Assembly: GCA_963855995.1 (NCBI GenBank)
Contig: OY979716.1
Span: forward strand, 35,961,818-36,025,817
DNA from: Muricea muricata
Taxonomy: Eukaryota > Cnidaria > Anthozoa > Malacalcyonacea > Plexauridae
Length of the DNA stretch: 64,000 nucleotides
Reading direction: 5' to 3'
A program made the position numbers and the translations under genes. The notes under the pieces are model-generated. The model saw only the letters and a program-made list of their open reading frames with translations, had not been told where the DNA came from and did no database searches. Below are positions 46,973 through 58,728 of the stretch, in pieces; the first letter of the stretch is position 1; each line of letters starts with the position of its first letter.

Positions 46973-47885
46973 GATTGACAATGATATTAATGCAAAAATA
47001 TTTTTTTTCAAGCACCTCTAGACTCTTAAATTCAGGTATTGCAAAAACCGTGACGTCATGGTACGTTAACTCGATATGATCTAACGCCGACCCGACTTCT
47101 GACACCGAAAAAAATAAAAAAAAAAACAGAAACGGGGCGAATTTAAAACTCCGCCTCGCCTACAATAGGCGGAGTAAATACTGTTTCTTTTGCTATAAAC
47201 ATCACCATTTATAATACAACGTGCAAAAATATGGAGTCCAAGCAAAGAGTAGAGACTACACAGAGGGACCACTTCATTGAAAAAAGCGTAAGGTGCTGTC
47301 GTGATGAATCGTCATGGGCGCCATGTTCCTAGCCAGTGCCCAAAACAGAAGCATTTCCCCCCGGTATTAGTACCCATCTTTAATATTTCCGGGGGATGAC
47401 TTCCTCTGTTTATGGCACTGGCTAGGAACATGGCGCCCACGACGAATATTGCATGCTCGTCCCCCCGGAAATATTAAAAATGGCTACTAATACCGGGGGG
47501 AAATGCTTCTGTTTTGGGCACTGGCTAGGAACATGGCGCCCATGACGATTCATCACGACAGCACCTTACGCTTTTTTCAATGAAGTGGTCCCTCTGTGTA
47601 GTCTCTACTCTTTGCTTGGACTCCATATTTTTGCACGTTGTATTATAAATGGTGATGTTTACAGCAAAAGAAACAGTATTTACTCCGCCTGCTGTAGGCG
47701 AGGCGGAGTTTTAAATTCGCCCCGTTTCTGTTTTTTTTTTTATTTTTTTCGGTGTCAGAAGTCGGGTCGGCGTTAGATCATATCGAGTTAACGTACCATG
47801 ACGTCACGGTTTTTGCAATACCTGAATTTAAGAGTCTAGAGGTGCTTGAAAAAAAATATTTTTGCATTAATATCATTGTCAATCA

Positions 47886-47940
47886 ACCCTAACCCTAGCC
47901 CTAACCCTAACCCTAACCCTAACCCTAACCCTGACCCTAA
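47886..47940 (-). repeat. Telomere-like (TTAGGG)n tract, right arm
   Basis: The inverted partner of 46917-46972, with CTAGCC and CTGACC variants. Confidence 0.9.
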
Positions 47941-48919
47941 CTATAAAGAAAAAAACTTAGAAAAAAAAACTTTGTATAAAATAGTCATCGACGGGATTCG
48001 AGCCTGGTAGTTTACCCTAAAATTTCGGGAACATTTGAAAATTTTCAAAATTTTGTTTTTTTCATTATTTCTTCCATAAACCATTATATTTTCACTTTCT
48101 AGTGTTTTTTGTTAGATATCTTAGCTATTTTCGCGAAAATATCTGTTTATTTGAGAAAATAACCTAAAATTTAACATAGCAACGGTTTGTGTTCACTTTG
48201 TTTACTTTGGTTGCTACGGGGTTTATTCATCCTGAATACACAATGTTTTCGTAAACCCCCCCCCCCCAATAGTACAATAGAACCCCCCCCTCCTGAAATA
48301 TGCATATATTTTCCTCGACTTATGCCCCTGAAATACGCAAAGCGTGTTTTGCTGAAATTTGTATAATGGCGATGTGTGAGGAATGATTATACATCATAAC
48401 AATCTCTCTCAATCGAAGTCTCCCTAAGGAGATTTTAAGCGATATTTAGCCCTAAACATAAACATGGGTTAAAAAACGTAACTAAGATTGACAAAGGGTC
48501 GCAAAAAGATAATGTTTTAATGTTGAAATGGACGAAAACAACGGTGGAAAGTGCTAGACTCGCGCGGCCGCCATCATGGCAATTTTTGTAGTTACTTGTC
48601 TGTCAGAGATGTTACTACGCTTGGTTTTAGCTGTATGTCGGTAAGGGGGCTACTAAATAGTTCTGCTGCAGAAACGGAGAAGAACAGAAACATTTTGACC
48701 TAGAATATTTGAACTCCATGCAACATCAAGTGTCCGCAAGTTGAAATCATGATTCACGTTGCAGGATGTTGTCCTACAAGCAAACAATATTCTATAAGCA
48801 GTTACTAAGTACATTACCCTTAGTCAAACAAAGCAAGAAATACATTAAATGACAAATGGAAAGGTCTAACTGTATCTACTTTATGATCCCCATTCTCAGA
48901 GGATTATACCATTATGTTG

Positions 48920-49756
48920 GAGACCCAAACCCTCGTAACCCACCTTTGGATACCAGGATGGTTACCATGACTTATTAAAATTTTGCATCTAATTTGGTCA
49001 TGCATGATCATTGTGAATGGATTTAGAATGAAACATAACCAAGAAGCATGAATGTATTTGTTCCAATGGACTGGACATGTAAAAGCCACAATGAGTAGCA
49101 AGGCTCTCGGAAGGCTGGACATTGGTTGAAGGCGATGGTCATAAGATAGGATTGTGTGCGTTAAGAGAATGTTAACGAGACGGTTCCCTACATCATATAG
49201 TGATCAGTAGCTAGGAAATAGGAGGTCACCCATCACCAGGAAATGATAAACATGATATGCTTGGCTATCTGTTTTGTGCCATCCTTAGAAACTGTGAACA
49301 AGTTCCAATAATATACTGCTGGAGTACACTCTAGTTTGTTGGTATTTTTTCCATTTTATCATTATTTTATCATTTTAATTATGTAAAATAGAGAATGTTT
49401 ATTATACTAGAACATTGTAGGGAAGGTATACATTACTTTTTGTATATTCTGTGTGCTGCACACAATAGCTAAGTACTTTGCAAGCTTGCCTATGTTTAAC
49501 TTCAATTTTCTCTAAATAGCTTATTTTCGAAATGCCAAATTTGTGGAAACTCTAAATGAGAGGGAATTTAATGTATTGACTTCATTTTTTTACAGTAGGT
49601 GTATCTTTTGATGCTTTATGCAACAACCAAATAGTTTTTTGACATTTGCAATATTTAGTCTGTTGCTATGGAAACAGTGTTTTTTTTGTAATTTGGGCAA
49701 AGTAATTAACGAAATATAAATCTGTCTGCTTGTTGCATCCTATTTAGTGTAACTAA
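48920..49756. other. No gene recognised
   Basis: AT-rich intergenic sequence between the palindrome and Helitron-like copy 3. No supported frame. Confidence 0.4.
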
Positions 49757-50606
49757 CTAGAAATACATGCATGCAGCAACCCCTCGCCACTAACTAAGAG
49801 CATGCAACTATATTTTCGGAATTACATGAAGTACTTCTAAAGGTTGTTGTCATAGCAACACGGCAATTGTTATTCTTTTTGTATATTTTTTCAAAATGAC
49901 AAAATATCAGTTTTTAATCCTTGTTTTATTGACAATTTTTTTAAATGGCACAACATTTGTCATCAGTATGTTATTACGCCTAATGTAAGCTTAAATTTGG
50001 TATAAAATATACGACCTATTAATTACATTAGTAATAAGAAGACAGTCTTGCATTTACAAAACATAAACTTACTCTGGAATTTAAACAGTGAATAGACTGG
50101 ATGAGTACGGCTACGCTGGCCTTTATAAAGCATTAAAACACAAGTATAAATACGCATTATCAACAAACTTGCCTTGTGTTTCACGCCATAGTCAATTCTT
50201 GGCGCTTCTCTGTATTTTCCCCGAATTAATCTCTCTTCAAGAGTCTTGTGGCAGTCGTTTTCGTCTTATTTCTCGCCTTTTTGGATGCCTTAAGTGTTTG
50301 CTACTCCTGATAATACGCCATATTCCTGAGATCAGAAATGACCACCCTTCGTTGGTTGTGAAAGTTGCCAAATCTTTTTGCAAAAATACGAAATATTGTA
50401 GTGCAATATAGTCCGCCATATTTTTGAGATCAGTGATGACCACCCACTCCCACTCACCGCCACCCTTGAACCACGCGCCCGCGATATTTGATGAACTTCA
50501 GACTTCCCTATGCTTTCCTTTTCCCGGGTGTAAATAGCCGTGCGGAATTAGTACCCTCGCCCCGGGCTAACGCCCGGAACGGCGCTTCGGGCCGTTGGCT
50601 CGGGGA
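49757..50606 (-). mobile_element. Helitron-like non-autonomous element, copy 3
   Basis: 850 bp, the shortest copy. Minus-strand ends TCCCCGAGCC and TTTCTAG with T after the 3' end and G before the 5' end. The 5' hairpin has one changed base (GGCGCTTCGGGCC). It shares the internal segment that reads EYGYAGLYKALKHKYKYALS with the other two copies. Confidence 0.6.
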
Positions 50607-50874
50607 CAACCTCAAGAAGTTTCAAAGTGATGTGTATTTTCCCTTTTTAGATATCATTGCCACAAACTTAGGATTATGACATAGTTATCCCGTGTTTCCA
50701 TGGGAACCATAAAGTGCATGACAACCTAATTATGCTTTAACTCTGTGTCATAGTCAAGTCTATTTCCATGCCAAATTTGGTGAAGTTTGGTTGATTTGTT
50801 TTGAAACTAGAGTGAAAAGAGTGATTTTGGCATTTCAGGGTAAACTACCACCTTAACCACTAGGACATAGCACA

Positions 50875-53061
50875 AGAGCTAAGAAACTGTGTTTGAAAAC
50901 GGTATTTAAAGTACTACCTAAACGTGTTTAATAAATATAAGAATTAATGACGTCATGGTACGTTAACTCGATATGATCTAACGCTAACCAACAGCTGGGC
51001 ATTTTGTTGTCGCTGTCAAAAATAGCGCGGGCGCATTTCTTGAACTTAATTTTTTTTCTGCGAACAATGAAAACACATATTTTGAGAGAATTTTTTTAAG
51101 TCTCTTGTTGATTTCTTCATGGAAAATAAGACGTTTCTCAACAAAAAAAGTCACAGTGTTTGTATGCGACGATATAACAGCGTAATCGAGTGCAAACGTG
51201 CGAAGAAATGCTATTTGGAAATTGGCGACAAATGGATATTTTCCACTCATGGTCAGATTTTCAGAGGCACGGTTTAACTACATGGAAACAAGCAATTGTT
51301 CTCATTTTACTGTTGGTAGATACTTAGTAACTGTTTATTCCACAGGTATGCTCAGTAAGTTGTTTGTTCTACCTTATCAGGAATCATAAGTGTCTGAAAA
51401 TACACAATTTGAAGAAAATGACGTATATTCCCCTTGTAGATTCGCAGAGTAAAGCCGTTGCCTTTAATTAAAAATTGTGTTTTATGAAAGTTAAATCCTA
51501 CTTTGTTCTATTAGAGCTTGAACCATTCATAGGAAAAATGCGCCAGATGTGGCAATCAACAAATGCATTTGCTGTAGTGCAGATGACATGTGATGACATG
51601 TTATTTTAATTGCTCCACTATTGGCTTTTTATAAAGTAAAAATAGCTGCAAAATGATGTTGAAGAGAATCGAGTATTGCTGTTATGATATAGGAAGTGCT
51701 GTACTGATTTGTTCAAATTTAGAAGTCTCATGGTACTGTTTAACACAGGCATGTTTGCCTTGTGAAATCCTGTAGTGACATGGCATATAAATGCAAATAT
51801 CTCAAAGGTTTGACTATTGCCTTTCTCTGAAATATGCCCTAAAATTATCTTTTCATATCAAGTGTCCTGGTAAAGTTAGTGGGCATGCTGGGAAAAATGC
51901 GCATGATATGTTTTTTTTACCTAAATCATGTACATCCAGTAATCTCATAATATTGTGCTTCCTCTTTCTAGTCACATAATAGCTATATATTCACTCATTG
52001 TAAATGAAAATTTGATACAATGTTGCTTGCACCCTGATAAAGTAATGAAAGTCTTTTGTACCCCTTTAATTCTATATAAAAGTTGTAGACGTGTGTCAAA
52101 TTTTGCACTTGGCTGTTAGCATGTTACTGCTAAGGCTTAAATTATGTTGCATTTATTGAAATGATATTACAAAACAGTCTAGATATGCTTTTTAATTGCA
52201 ATTTTCATGAAATAATCCCAAAAGTTGTTATACTGGTATACTGCTGTACAATTGTGCAGTTTTTTATGTGCAGCATATGCATTAATTTGACAAATTAAAT
52301 TACATTTATTTTTATTATATTTTATGCTTTATTTGTAATAACATTGCCTAAATCTTCCAAACCAGTCAACAATGTCTTTCTAGCTTGTATACCTATGTTT
52401 TTAATCCGTATCTACTTGGACTGGACAAATTATGGGTAATATTCATTGACTGAATTTTCAAAAAGTACGAGCTTGCCTGTATTCATAGCATAAAAGCAAA
52501 ATAATGAAGCAAAATAATAAGTTTTTACGTTAAAACCTTTGCGATGGATCAGTTAACGTTTTTCATTAAATATTAAAGTATTTTTGTTCGCTAAAGTGGT
52601 CGTTCTATGAGTATGGAACCAGGCAAATCCAGAAACCACTCTATTCATACGCCGCCATATTGAATTTCACTCCATCGCCCCAGGGATTGCGCGCTAAATT
52701 TGGCGCATGCTCCGTACAAAATGCCCAGCTGTTACGCTAACCCAGAAGTCGGTGCAGCGCTCATGGGGGATACCGCTGGCACACACAAGCCGCGTGAGCC
52801 GATCTAAACACGGCGTTTAAACTCAATTTCTAGCGAAATGTGTCAACAAAACACGCATTTTAACATGTCTGCTAGAACATCTAAACCCCAAGAAGGTTTT
52901 ACGTGCAACGATTCTCATCCAAAATGTTTTAAAACGACAAATTCCACCGCGAAACTTTAACGAGGAGCGATGTTTTGCGGTGAAGTTTTGAGAGCGTGTT
53001 TCCGTCATTCTGTTGTGTTCCTACTTTTAAGGAAATTTAAAAATTCCTACACAAGAATCAA
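50875..53061 (+). repeat. 430 bp repeat, copy split by a transposon
   Basis: The first 115 bp (GAGCTAAGAAACTGTGTTTG to ACGCTAACC) and the last 320 bp (CCCAGAAGTCGGTGCAGCG to ACACAAGAATCAA) match 45524-45953 closely. The split point is the 9 bp duplicated target of the inserted element. Confidence 0.85.
50990..52733. mobile_element. 1.74 kb non-autonomous DNA transposon, 9 bp target duplication
   Basis: Ends AACAGCTGGGCATTTTGT and its inverse (18 bp perfect). The flanks repeat ACGCTAACC (50981-50989, 52734-52742). The uninterrupted sister repeat has a single ACGCTAACC at the same place, proving insertion. A 9 bp duplication suggests a Mutator-like (MULE) element; hAT (8 bp) would require unequal ends. 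It encodes no transposase; the frame at 50984-51250 has no motif. Confidence 0.85.
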
Positions 53062-53418
53062 ACGCAAATTCTACTGAAATATCTATATACAAAACACAAT
53101 TTTTAACATGTAATAGCGAACAAAAAGGGACAGGAACTAAGGTTTTTTATCAAACATTGCTCCAGAAATGTTTTAAAACGGCAAAATTTGATAGACTCCA
53201 TCATTTCCATGATTAAGGAGTGAGTCTAGGAAATGTGTTCCTAATTCTAAGCACGTTGTGATTTCTTTCCTTGGTTTTCTATTTCTACCTATGTACATGT
53301 TGAGATGCAAATATTTCGTACAAAATGATTTATTTGCTTGCGGGATCTCATATGATTATAAAAGGTAAGAGACATTTTACATTCCAATTCCAGAAATATA
53401 TTATGTTAGTCTAAAGTT
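53062..53418. other. No gene recognised
   Basis: Short AT-rich intergenic stretch; nothing supported. Confidence 0.4.
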
Positions 53419-53849
53419 CCCAACAAATTATATCGTGGAGACTTCAGATTTCAGACTTAATAGCTTAGTCTAATTTTTAATTTTTGTTGTTCTTATGAGC
53501 GATTTACTTGTTTTGTTAGAACGTCAACAGTCATAGCTGAGTGCGGCATTTTAGTCTTTATCTATGATATTTATAATAACTTTCTTTATAAAAAATCGAC
53601 AAGTTTGTTGTTGAATAGTTGACTCAGAGAAAGGATTTCAAATGGGATGTCACAGAAAATACAGATCACAGAAATACTTTTAAGTCGATTACTGTAAAGA
53701 TTGTTGCTATAATTATTAATATAGCAAGACAAAAACTCAAATTTAGTAAAATTTTCACTGTCACTTTCTCAATTTACCAAAACTTTATCAGACACCCTGC
53801 CTATATACCAATGTTTTAACTGACACCTGAAGCTTTCTGAAAGTAAATA

Positions 53850-54870
53850 CTTTGTCAGCATGTCGAAAGTCTAACTGACAACTTGTGGGCATGTACAGGT
53901 CAAAGTCTAACGGACATCTTGTCAACGAGCCAAAAGCCTTACCGACATCTTGTCAACAAGCCAAAAGCCTCACCGACATAAGGCTAGCCGACATCTTGTC
54001 AACAAGCAAAAAGCCTTACCGACATCTTGTCATCAAGCCAAAAGCCTTACCGGCTTCTTGTCAACAAGCAAAAAGCCTAACCGACATCTTGTCAACAAGC
54101 CAAAAGCCTTACCGACATCTTGTCAACAAGCCAAAAGCCTTACCGGCATCTTGTCAACGAGCCAAAAGCCTAACCGACATCTTGTCAACAAGCCAAAAGC
54201 CTTACCGACATCTTGTCAACAAGCCAAAAGCCTAACTGACAACTTATCAATGAGCCAAAAGCCTAACCAACATCTTGTCAACAAGCCAAAAGCCTAACCG
54301 ACATCTTGTCAACAAGCCAAAAGCCTAACCGACATCTTGTCAACATGCCAAAAGTCTAACTGACAACTTGTCAACAAGCCAAAAGCCTAACCAACATCTT
54401 GTCAACAAGCCAAAAGCCTAACCAACATCTTGTCAACAAGCCAAAAGCCTAACTGACATCTTGTCAACAAGCCAAAAACCTAACCGACATCTTGTCAACA
54501 TGCCAAAAGTCTAACTGACAACTTGTCAACAAGCCAAAAGCCTAACCGACATTTTGTCAACATGCCAAAAGCCCAACTAAGTAACTAACATCTTGTCAAC
54601 ATGCCAAAAGCCCAACCAAGATCTTGTCAACATGCCAAGTGTTTAACTAGGAGCATATCAACATGTCAAAAGTCCATTTTAAAGCTTGTCCACACATCAA
54701 AAGACTAACTCAGATCTTATCAACATGTCAAAAGTCTAGTCGAAAACTTGTCAACTAGTCAAAATCCTTACTAACATTTTATAAACATGTCAAATATTTA
54801 CCTGACACCTTATCAACACATCAAATATCTAATTCAAAGCTTGTCAATATATCAAAAGGCTAGCCAACAT
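53850..54870 (+). repeat. 31 bp satellite array
   Basis: About 32 units of AAAAGCCTAACCGACATCTT followed by GTCAACAAGCC. The centre is homogeneous and both ends degrade, as expected if exchange keeps the middle uniform. As 31 is not a multiple of three, all frames stay open and give repetitive 93-nt-period ORFs, which are not genes. The array lies between two direct copies of CCCAACAAATTATAT-GTGG (53419 and 54874). Confidence 0.9.
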
Positions 54871-55285
54871 TTTCCCAACAAATTATATTGTGGAGACTTC
54901 AGGCAGTGTGCTACAGAATAAGATTTAAATGATGCTATCAGGTTAATATATTGATGTATTGTATAGACTTTTAGTAAAATTTTCTTTACTTGCAAAATAA
55001 AACAGCTATATGTTGGTGGTATTATGACAAAAGAATCTTGTTTAACATATGTACTATGAAAGTCTTTAATTTAAATTAAATTCTAAAAAATGCAATCCTA
55101 CTAGGACTCTGGACAAAGTGCCCGGCAGGTCACTCAGACATTGATTTTTGGTTATCTTAGTGATTACATAAGATTTGCTAGCAATGTCTTACTGGTAAAA
55201 TGCCTTGGAAGGTACCCTAATAATAATTGATTTAAAAAGGAATTAGTTGGGCAGAACAGAAATAAGTGAATATACCCCACCCCCA

Positions 55286-56338
55286 ATGAACTCTCTAGTT
55301 ACAGCCCTGCCTGGCCTTGTGCCCATTTTCGTTTCGGCAGGCGGAGTGAACGCCTTAGCAAGCGTTTTGTTTAACCAATATTCTCAAAGAAATAACTCCC
55401 AATACATCACAAAGGAAGGTGTAAAAGTCAGGTAAGCTCACTGTTTTGATTTTTGTATGGATAAAGCAAGTTTGGTAAAGCAAATTTGATAAAGCAAATT
55501 GGCCTACTGTCAACATGCTATTACCGGTACTGAAGAATCCTTAACACTGAACATGTTTGACACTATACTGCTTAGATTTGTGTCGTTCCAATAAAGACTT
55601 CCTGCCCCTCTAATCAAACTTGCTGTATAACTGGGAGGAAAGAAATAGTGTTTAATTCACGATAATGATAAAATATTGTGTGACATTGAAATGTTGGTAA
55701 AGGAAATTAAATCAGTTTTAGGGGGGAAGGTGCAAATGTCTAAAATTACATATCAATTTGCCCTAATTTACCATGAATTAGCCTCACTGGTCTTTCAGAG
55801 GCAGAGCATCTCGTGTTGAACGATAATAAACCTTTATGCCATAATGTTTTTTCCACACTTAGTGTCTTACATTATACAGTACTTGATTTTATAATGTCAA
55901 TTTGCTTGACACCAAACAATTCCATTCATCAATGAAAAAGTGCTAAAAAGTGCTTTCAAGAATTAAATGTAAAATTATAAACTTTGCTATTTTATTATTC
56001 ATTTCTGATAAATACTAGGAAGACTGCCGATACTTCTTTAATGCATTGTTTTTTTGTCAAATCAAATAATAGAATATTTTGCATAGAAGGGTGATTTATG
56101 ATAACCTCATGTACAGTATTATTGCATTGAATGCCTAAGATATACCTTGCATGTTATGTAAGATATAATACTTATCTTAGTATATGACTTATCTTATTAT
56201 AGACCTACGAAATTTGGATTGCATGCATATAACTGCCTGGAAACAGCTTTAGGTAAACTTCCATGCGAAGTCAAAGCAAATGATGCAAGGCTTGGTTTAA
56301 AAGAGTTGAATCAAGTGCTGCAAGGCTTCAACAATTAG
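55286..56338 (+). CDS. Candidate two-exon gene for a 93-aa protein
   Basis: Exon 1 (55286-55431) starts MNSLVTALPGLVPIFVSAGG and ends at AG|GTAAGC. Exon 2 (56203-56338) follows TATCTTATTATAG and reads on in phase as PTKFGLHAYNCLETALGKLP, CEVKANDARLGLKELNQVLQ and a stop. The split Arg codon (AG|A) joins correctly and the total is 282 nt, an exact number of codons. The N-terminal half is hydrophobic and could be a membrane segment or signal anchor. Exon 1 might instead begin at an acceptor-like TTACAG 20 bp downstream and have upstream exons. No family was recognised. Confidence 0.45.
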
Positions 56339-56344
56339 ATGCAA

Positions 56345-57090
56345 GATATTTTGATTGATGATTCAGCCTTGGAAAATATGGGATTCCGGACCAGTAACTC
56401 CCGTAAGCAGTTTAACAGCATTCGAATATGTTATTTGAAAATGTGTGACAATGAAAATTTTGAACTCTGCACTAATTAGTAATTATGTAGTGATTACCTA
56501 TTGATATATGTAATAAACATACTAACTGTACCCAAGACCATTGAATGGTTGATATACATGTCTGTGACACAACCAGAAAACTAATTGGTTGAATTATTCA
56601 TAAATTTGTTGGTAAAAACAGCCAAAAACAACTATTTACAGCAACAACAACAAAAAAATTTACTTTGTGGACCATTTATTCCTTGGTTGTTTTAACCAAT
56701 TACTTTTTTGTTAAAAAAAAACTTAAACTCAGATGCATCTAACTGTATGAAAACTGGCCTTGTCAGTACTCTGATAGATATGATCTCAGTATTGTATGTC
56801 TTTGCAAAGTCCAAGCCTCACAGTATGATTGTGGTGCTGTTTATTTTTTATGAAATTGTTTTGAACTGCAGTGAGAATGCTTATTGAGGTTGATGACTGA
56901 GTGATTATTATATATTTCCTAACTGCATGTGCTGTGTATATTCTGTAACTTGTGTTATTAGTCTGATACAATAGAAATTAAAAGTGTCATTTATGAATTT
57001 ACCAGTTAAAGGATAATACATTCTCAACAAGTTCATGTATCTGTACTTATATAACTATATACAGTGTGTTTTCTTCAGGTAAAACTGAAT
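56345..57090. other. No gene recognised
   Basis: AT-rich sequence. It contains several loosely spaced TTGGTT/AACCAA words (56580-56710) resembling the 29331 array. Confidence 0.4.
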
Positions 57091-57094
57091 CATG

Positions 57095-57520
57095 TGCCTT
57101 TCAAAAGGTGTGTAAAAAAGCATGTCTATTGGTGTGTTAGATTACACACCTTCTGTGAAGGTGTGATATAAAGCACTTTCTAGGTGTGTAACAAAACCCA
57201 CCAAGGTGTGTTTGAAAACGCACCATGGTGTGCTAGAAAACACACCGAGGTGTGCTAGAAAACACACCTTTATACAAAACCCACCTTAAGGTGTGCTAAA
57301 ATTTGGACAGGCAGAAAACACACCTTAAGGTGCGTTTTGTAACACACATAAAGGTGTGTTTAACACACCTTAACATGCGTTAAACACACCTTAAGGTGTG
57401 TTGTAAAACCCAACTTAGGGTGTGTTAAACACACCTTAAGGCGTGTTTTAAAACCCACCTTAAGGTGTGTTAAAATTTGGACAAAAAGGTGTGTTAAATT
57501 AACACATCTTTTTTTAGAGT
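57095..57520. repeat. Array of CACACC/GGTGTG palindromes, copy 2
   Basis: About twenty CACACC or GGTGTG words; the right half is dominated by CACACCTTAAGGTGTG. It is the same motif family as 44695-45025 but a different spacer type prevails (TTAA instead of AA or AT). Confidence 0.8.
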
Positions 57521-57900
57521 GACTGAGCTCTTCAACTGTACAATTTGAAAGCTGTGGAAAAGACATGTATTTTGAAGTTATGAATTAGATATAAATATCT
57601 GAACTGTCGCAGTGTTGGGACTAATTTAGCGTAATGTACAAAATAGAAATAGGTCAGGCTGTAGCAAAGATCAATAATACAATAGCCAAAGTTTGTGGAT
57701 TACAATAAGTTGTAACTTTACAATAAGTTGCAACAATAATTACAAGAAGTTGTAACAGTAACTTTTTAAACAGTTCTGTTTCTTAATTGAACATTTTCCA
57801 ATTTTGAAAACCAACCAAAAGCAATCTATGCCTGTACAACCCATATTCCTACAACATCTCACATGAAAATACAACTCCTTTACCCAATTACTTACCTCAT
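57521..57900. other. No gene recognised
   Basis: AT-rich sequence with a few copies of ACAATAAGTTG(C/T)AAC (57705-57760). Nothing else. Confidence 0.4.
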
Positions 57901-57989
57901 TGGATTTATGACAGCCCTAGCTGTAATAAACTGCTTGGACATGCATAATTAAATAGTCTAGTTTCTAGGCCTACTATGCATGTAAATAC

Positions 57990-58375
57990 CTGCTTTAATT
58001 GATACTGCATTACTGGATCTGGAATATTTTCCAACACTATATGCTCAACAGCCGCAACACGAATACCACTGACAATATAAGCAACAATTGCTGGAGATAA
58101 TCCTGCCATTCCTTTGCATTTATTTAAGACAGCATAAAGAATCATCTTTCTAACCATAAAGAACAACCCGCCTGAGAGGTAATCATAATTGTGCATTGGT
58201 ACGAGATGCCCACTTGGACCCTCAAACATATGGAACCAGTTTGATTCTGTAACCTCCGCATCTGACCCCTCTGGTGACCCCTCCAGCATCTACTCCAGGC
58301 TCCTTGTGAAAGGCAACATTGAGAGGCCTTGTTACATCAAATGATGGATTTTTATATTTCCTCACTGCTTGTTCC
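57990..58375 (-). pseudogene. HECT-domain (E3 ubiquitin ligase) exon, frameshifted
   Basis: Minus-strand text runs MEQAVRKYKNPSFDVTRPLN, VAFHKEPGVDAGGVTR (the start of the HECT N-lobe), then after a one-base shift near 58265 SNWFHMFEGPSGHLVPMHNY, DYLSGGLFFMVRKMILYAVL, CKGMAGLSPAIVAYIVSG and VLENIPDPVMQYQLKQ. It ends at a donor CAG|GTATTTAC. HECT ligases transfer ubiquitin through a C-terminal Cys, which is not in this exon. The order and sequence type match the G2/M-phase E3-ligase-like genes that are multi-copy in some marine invertebrates. The shift makes this copy probably non-functional unless it is an assembly error. No downstream exon was found. Confidence 0.7.
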
Positions 58376-58726
58376 ATGAGAATCCGCACGGCCGAAAAAA
58401 AGTGTCAAACGCACAAAATTTGTGCGTTTCTCCAGATTCAATTATGCCTAATTCCAACAAGTTTAATAGGTAAAGCTGTCATCAATCCGACTCTATTCAC
58501 AGTTGGTATGGAAGCAGCTGCATGTGGTTTTCACTTTAATATTAGGAAATAGTTTACTGAAATGTAAGACGATTTGGCACAGCGTTGGTTATGTTAAAAA
58601 CACGCATCCAGCTACTGTTAATAGTTTTGAGAATATACGTGGTAAATACAGTCCTATGGATTAACCATATATCCGGTGCATTAAGAGAATTAGTGATTTA
58701 ATTGTAATAGTTTGCTTTCAGGTATA
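58376..58726. other. No gene recognised
   Basis: Contains the inverted words CGCACAAATTTTGTGCG near 58412. Otherwise nothing supported. Confidence 0.35.
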
Positions 58727-58728
58727 TA

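Larger units (their letters stand above)
45952..48919. repeat. 2.97 kb near-perfect palindrome
   Basis: The left arm (45952 to about 47395) and right arm (about 47461 to 48919) are inverse copies about the centre near 47436, with a spacer of about 65 bp. The arms differ by few bases and by lengths of G and TTAGGG runs. The spacer contains an extra copy of GGCACTGGCTAGGAACATGG that also occurs in both arms. There is no recognisable gene; MVPLCSLYSLLGLHIFARCI is readable in both arms. Confidence 0.9.

Noticed and set aside
46917-47940. True chromosome end
   Set aside because: The TTAGGG tracts are short, interstitial, inverted and inside a palindrome with ordinary sequence on both sides.
53885-54297. 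Two overlapping 115-codon repetitive frames
   Set aside because: They result from a 31 bp satellite being open in all frames; the residue pattern follows the DNA period.
53850-54870. CRISPR-like array
   Set aside because: Repeat units abut with no unique spacers, and the DNA is eukaryotic.
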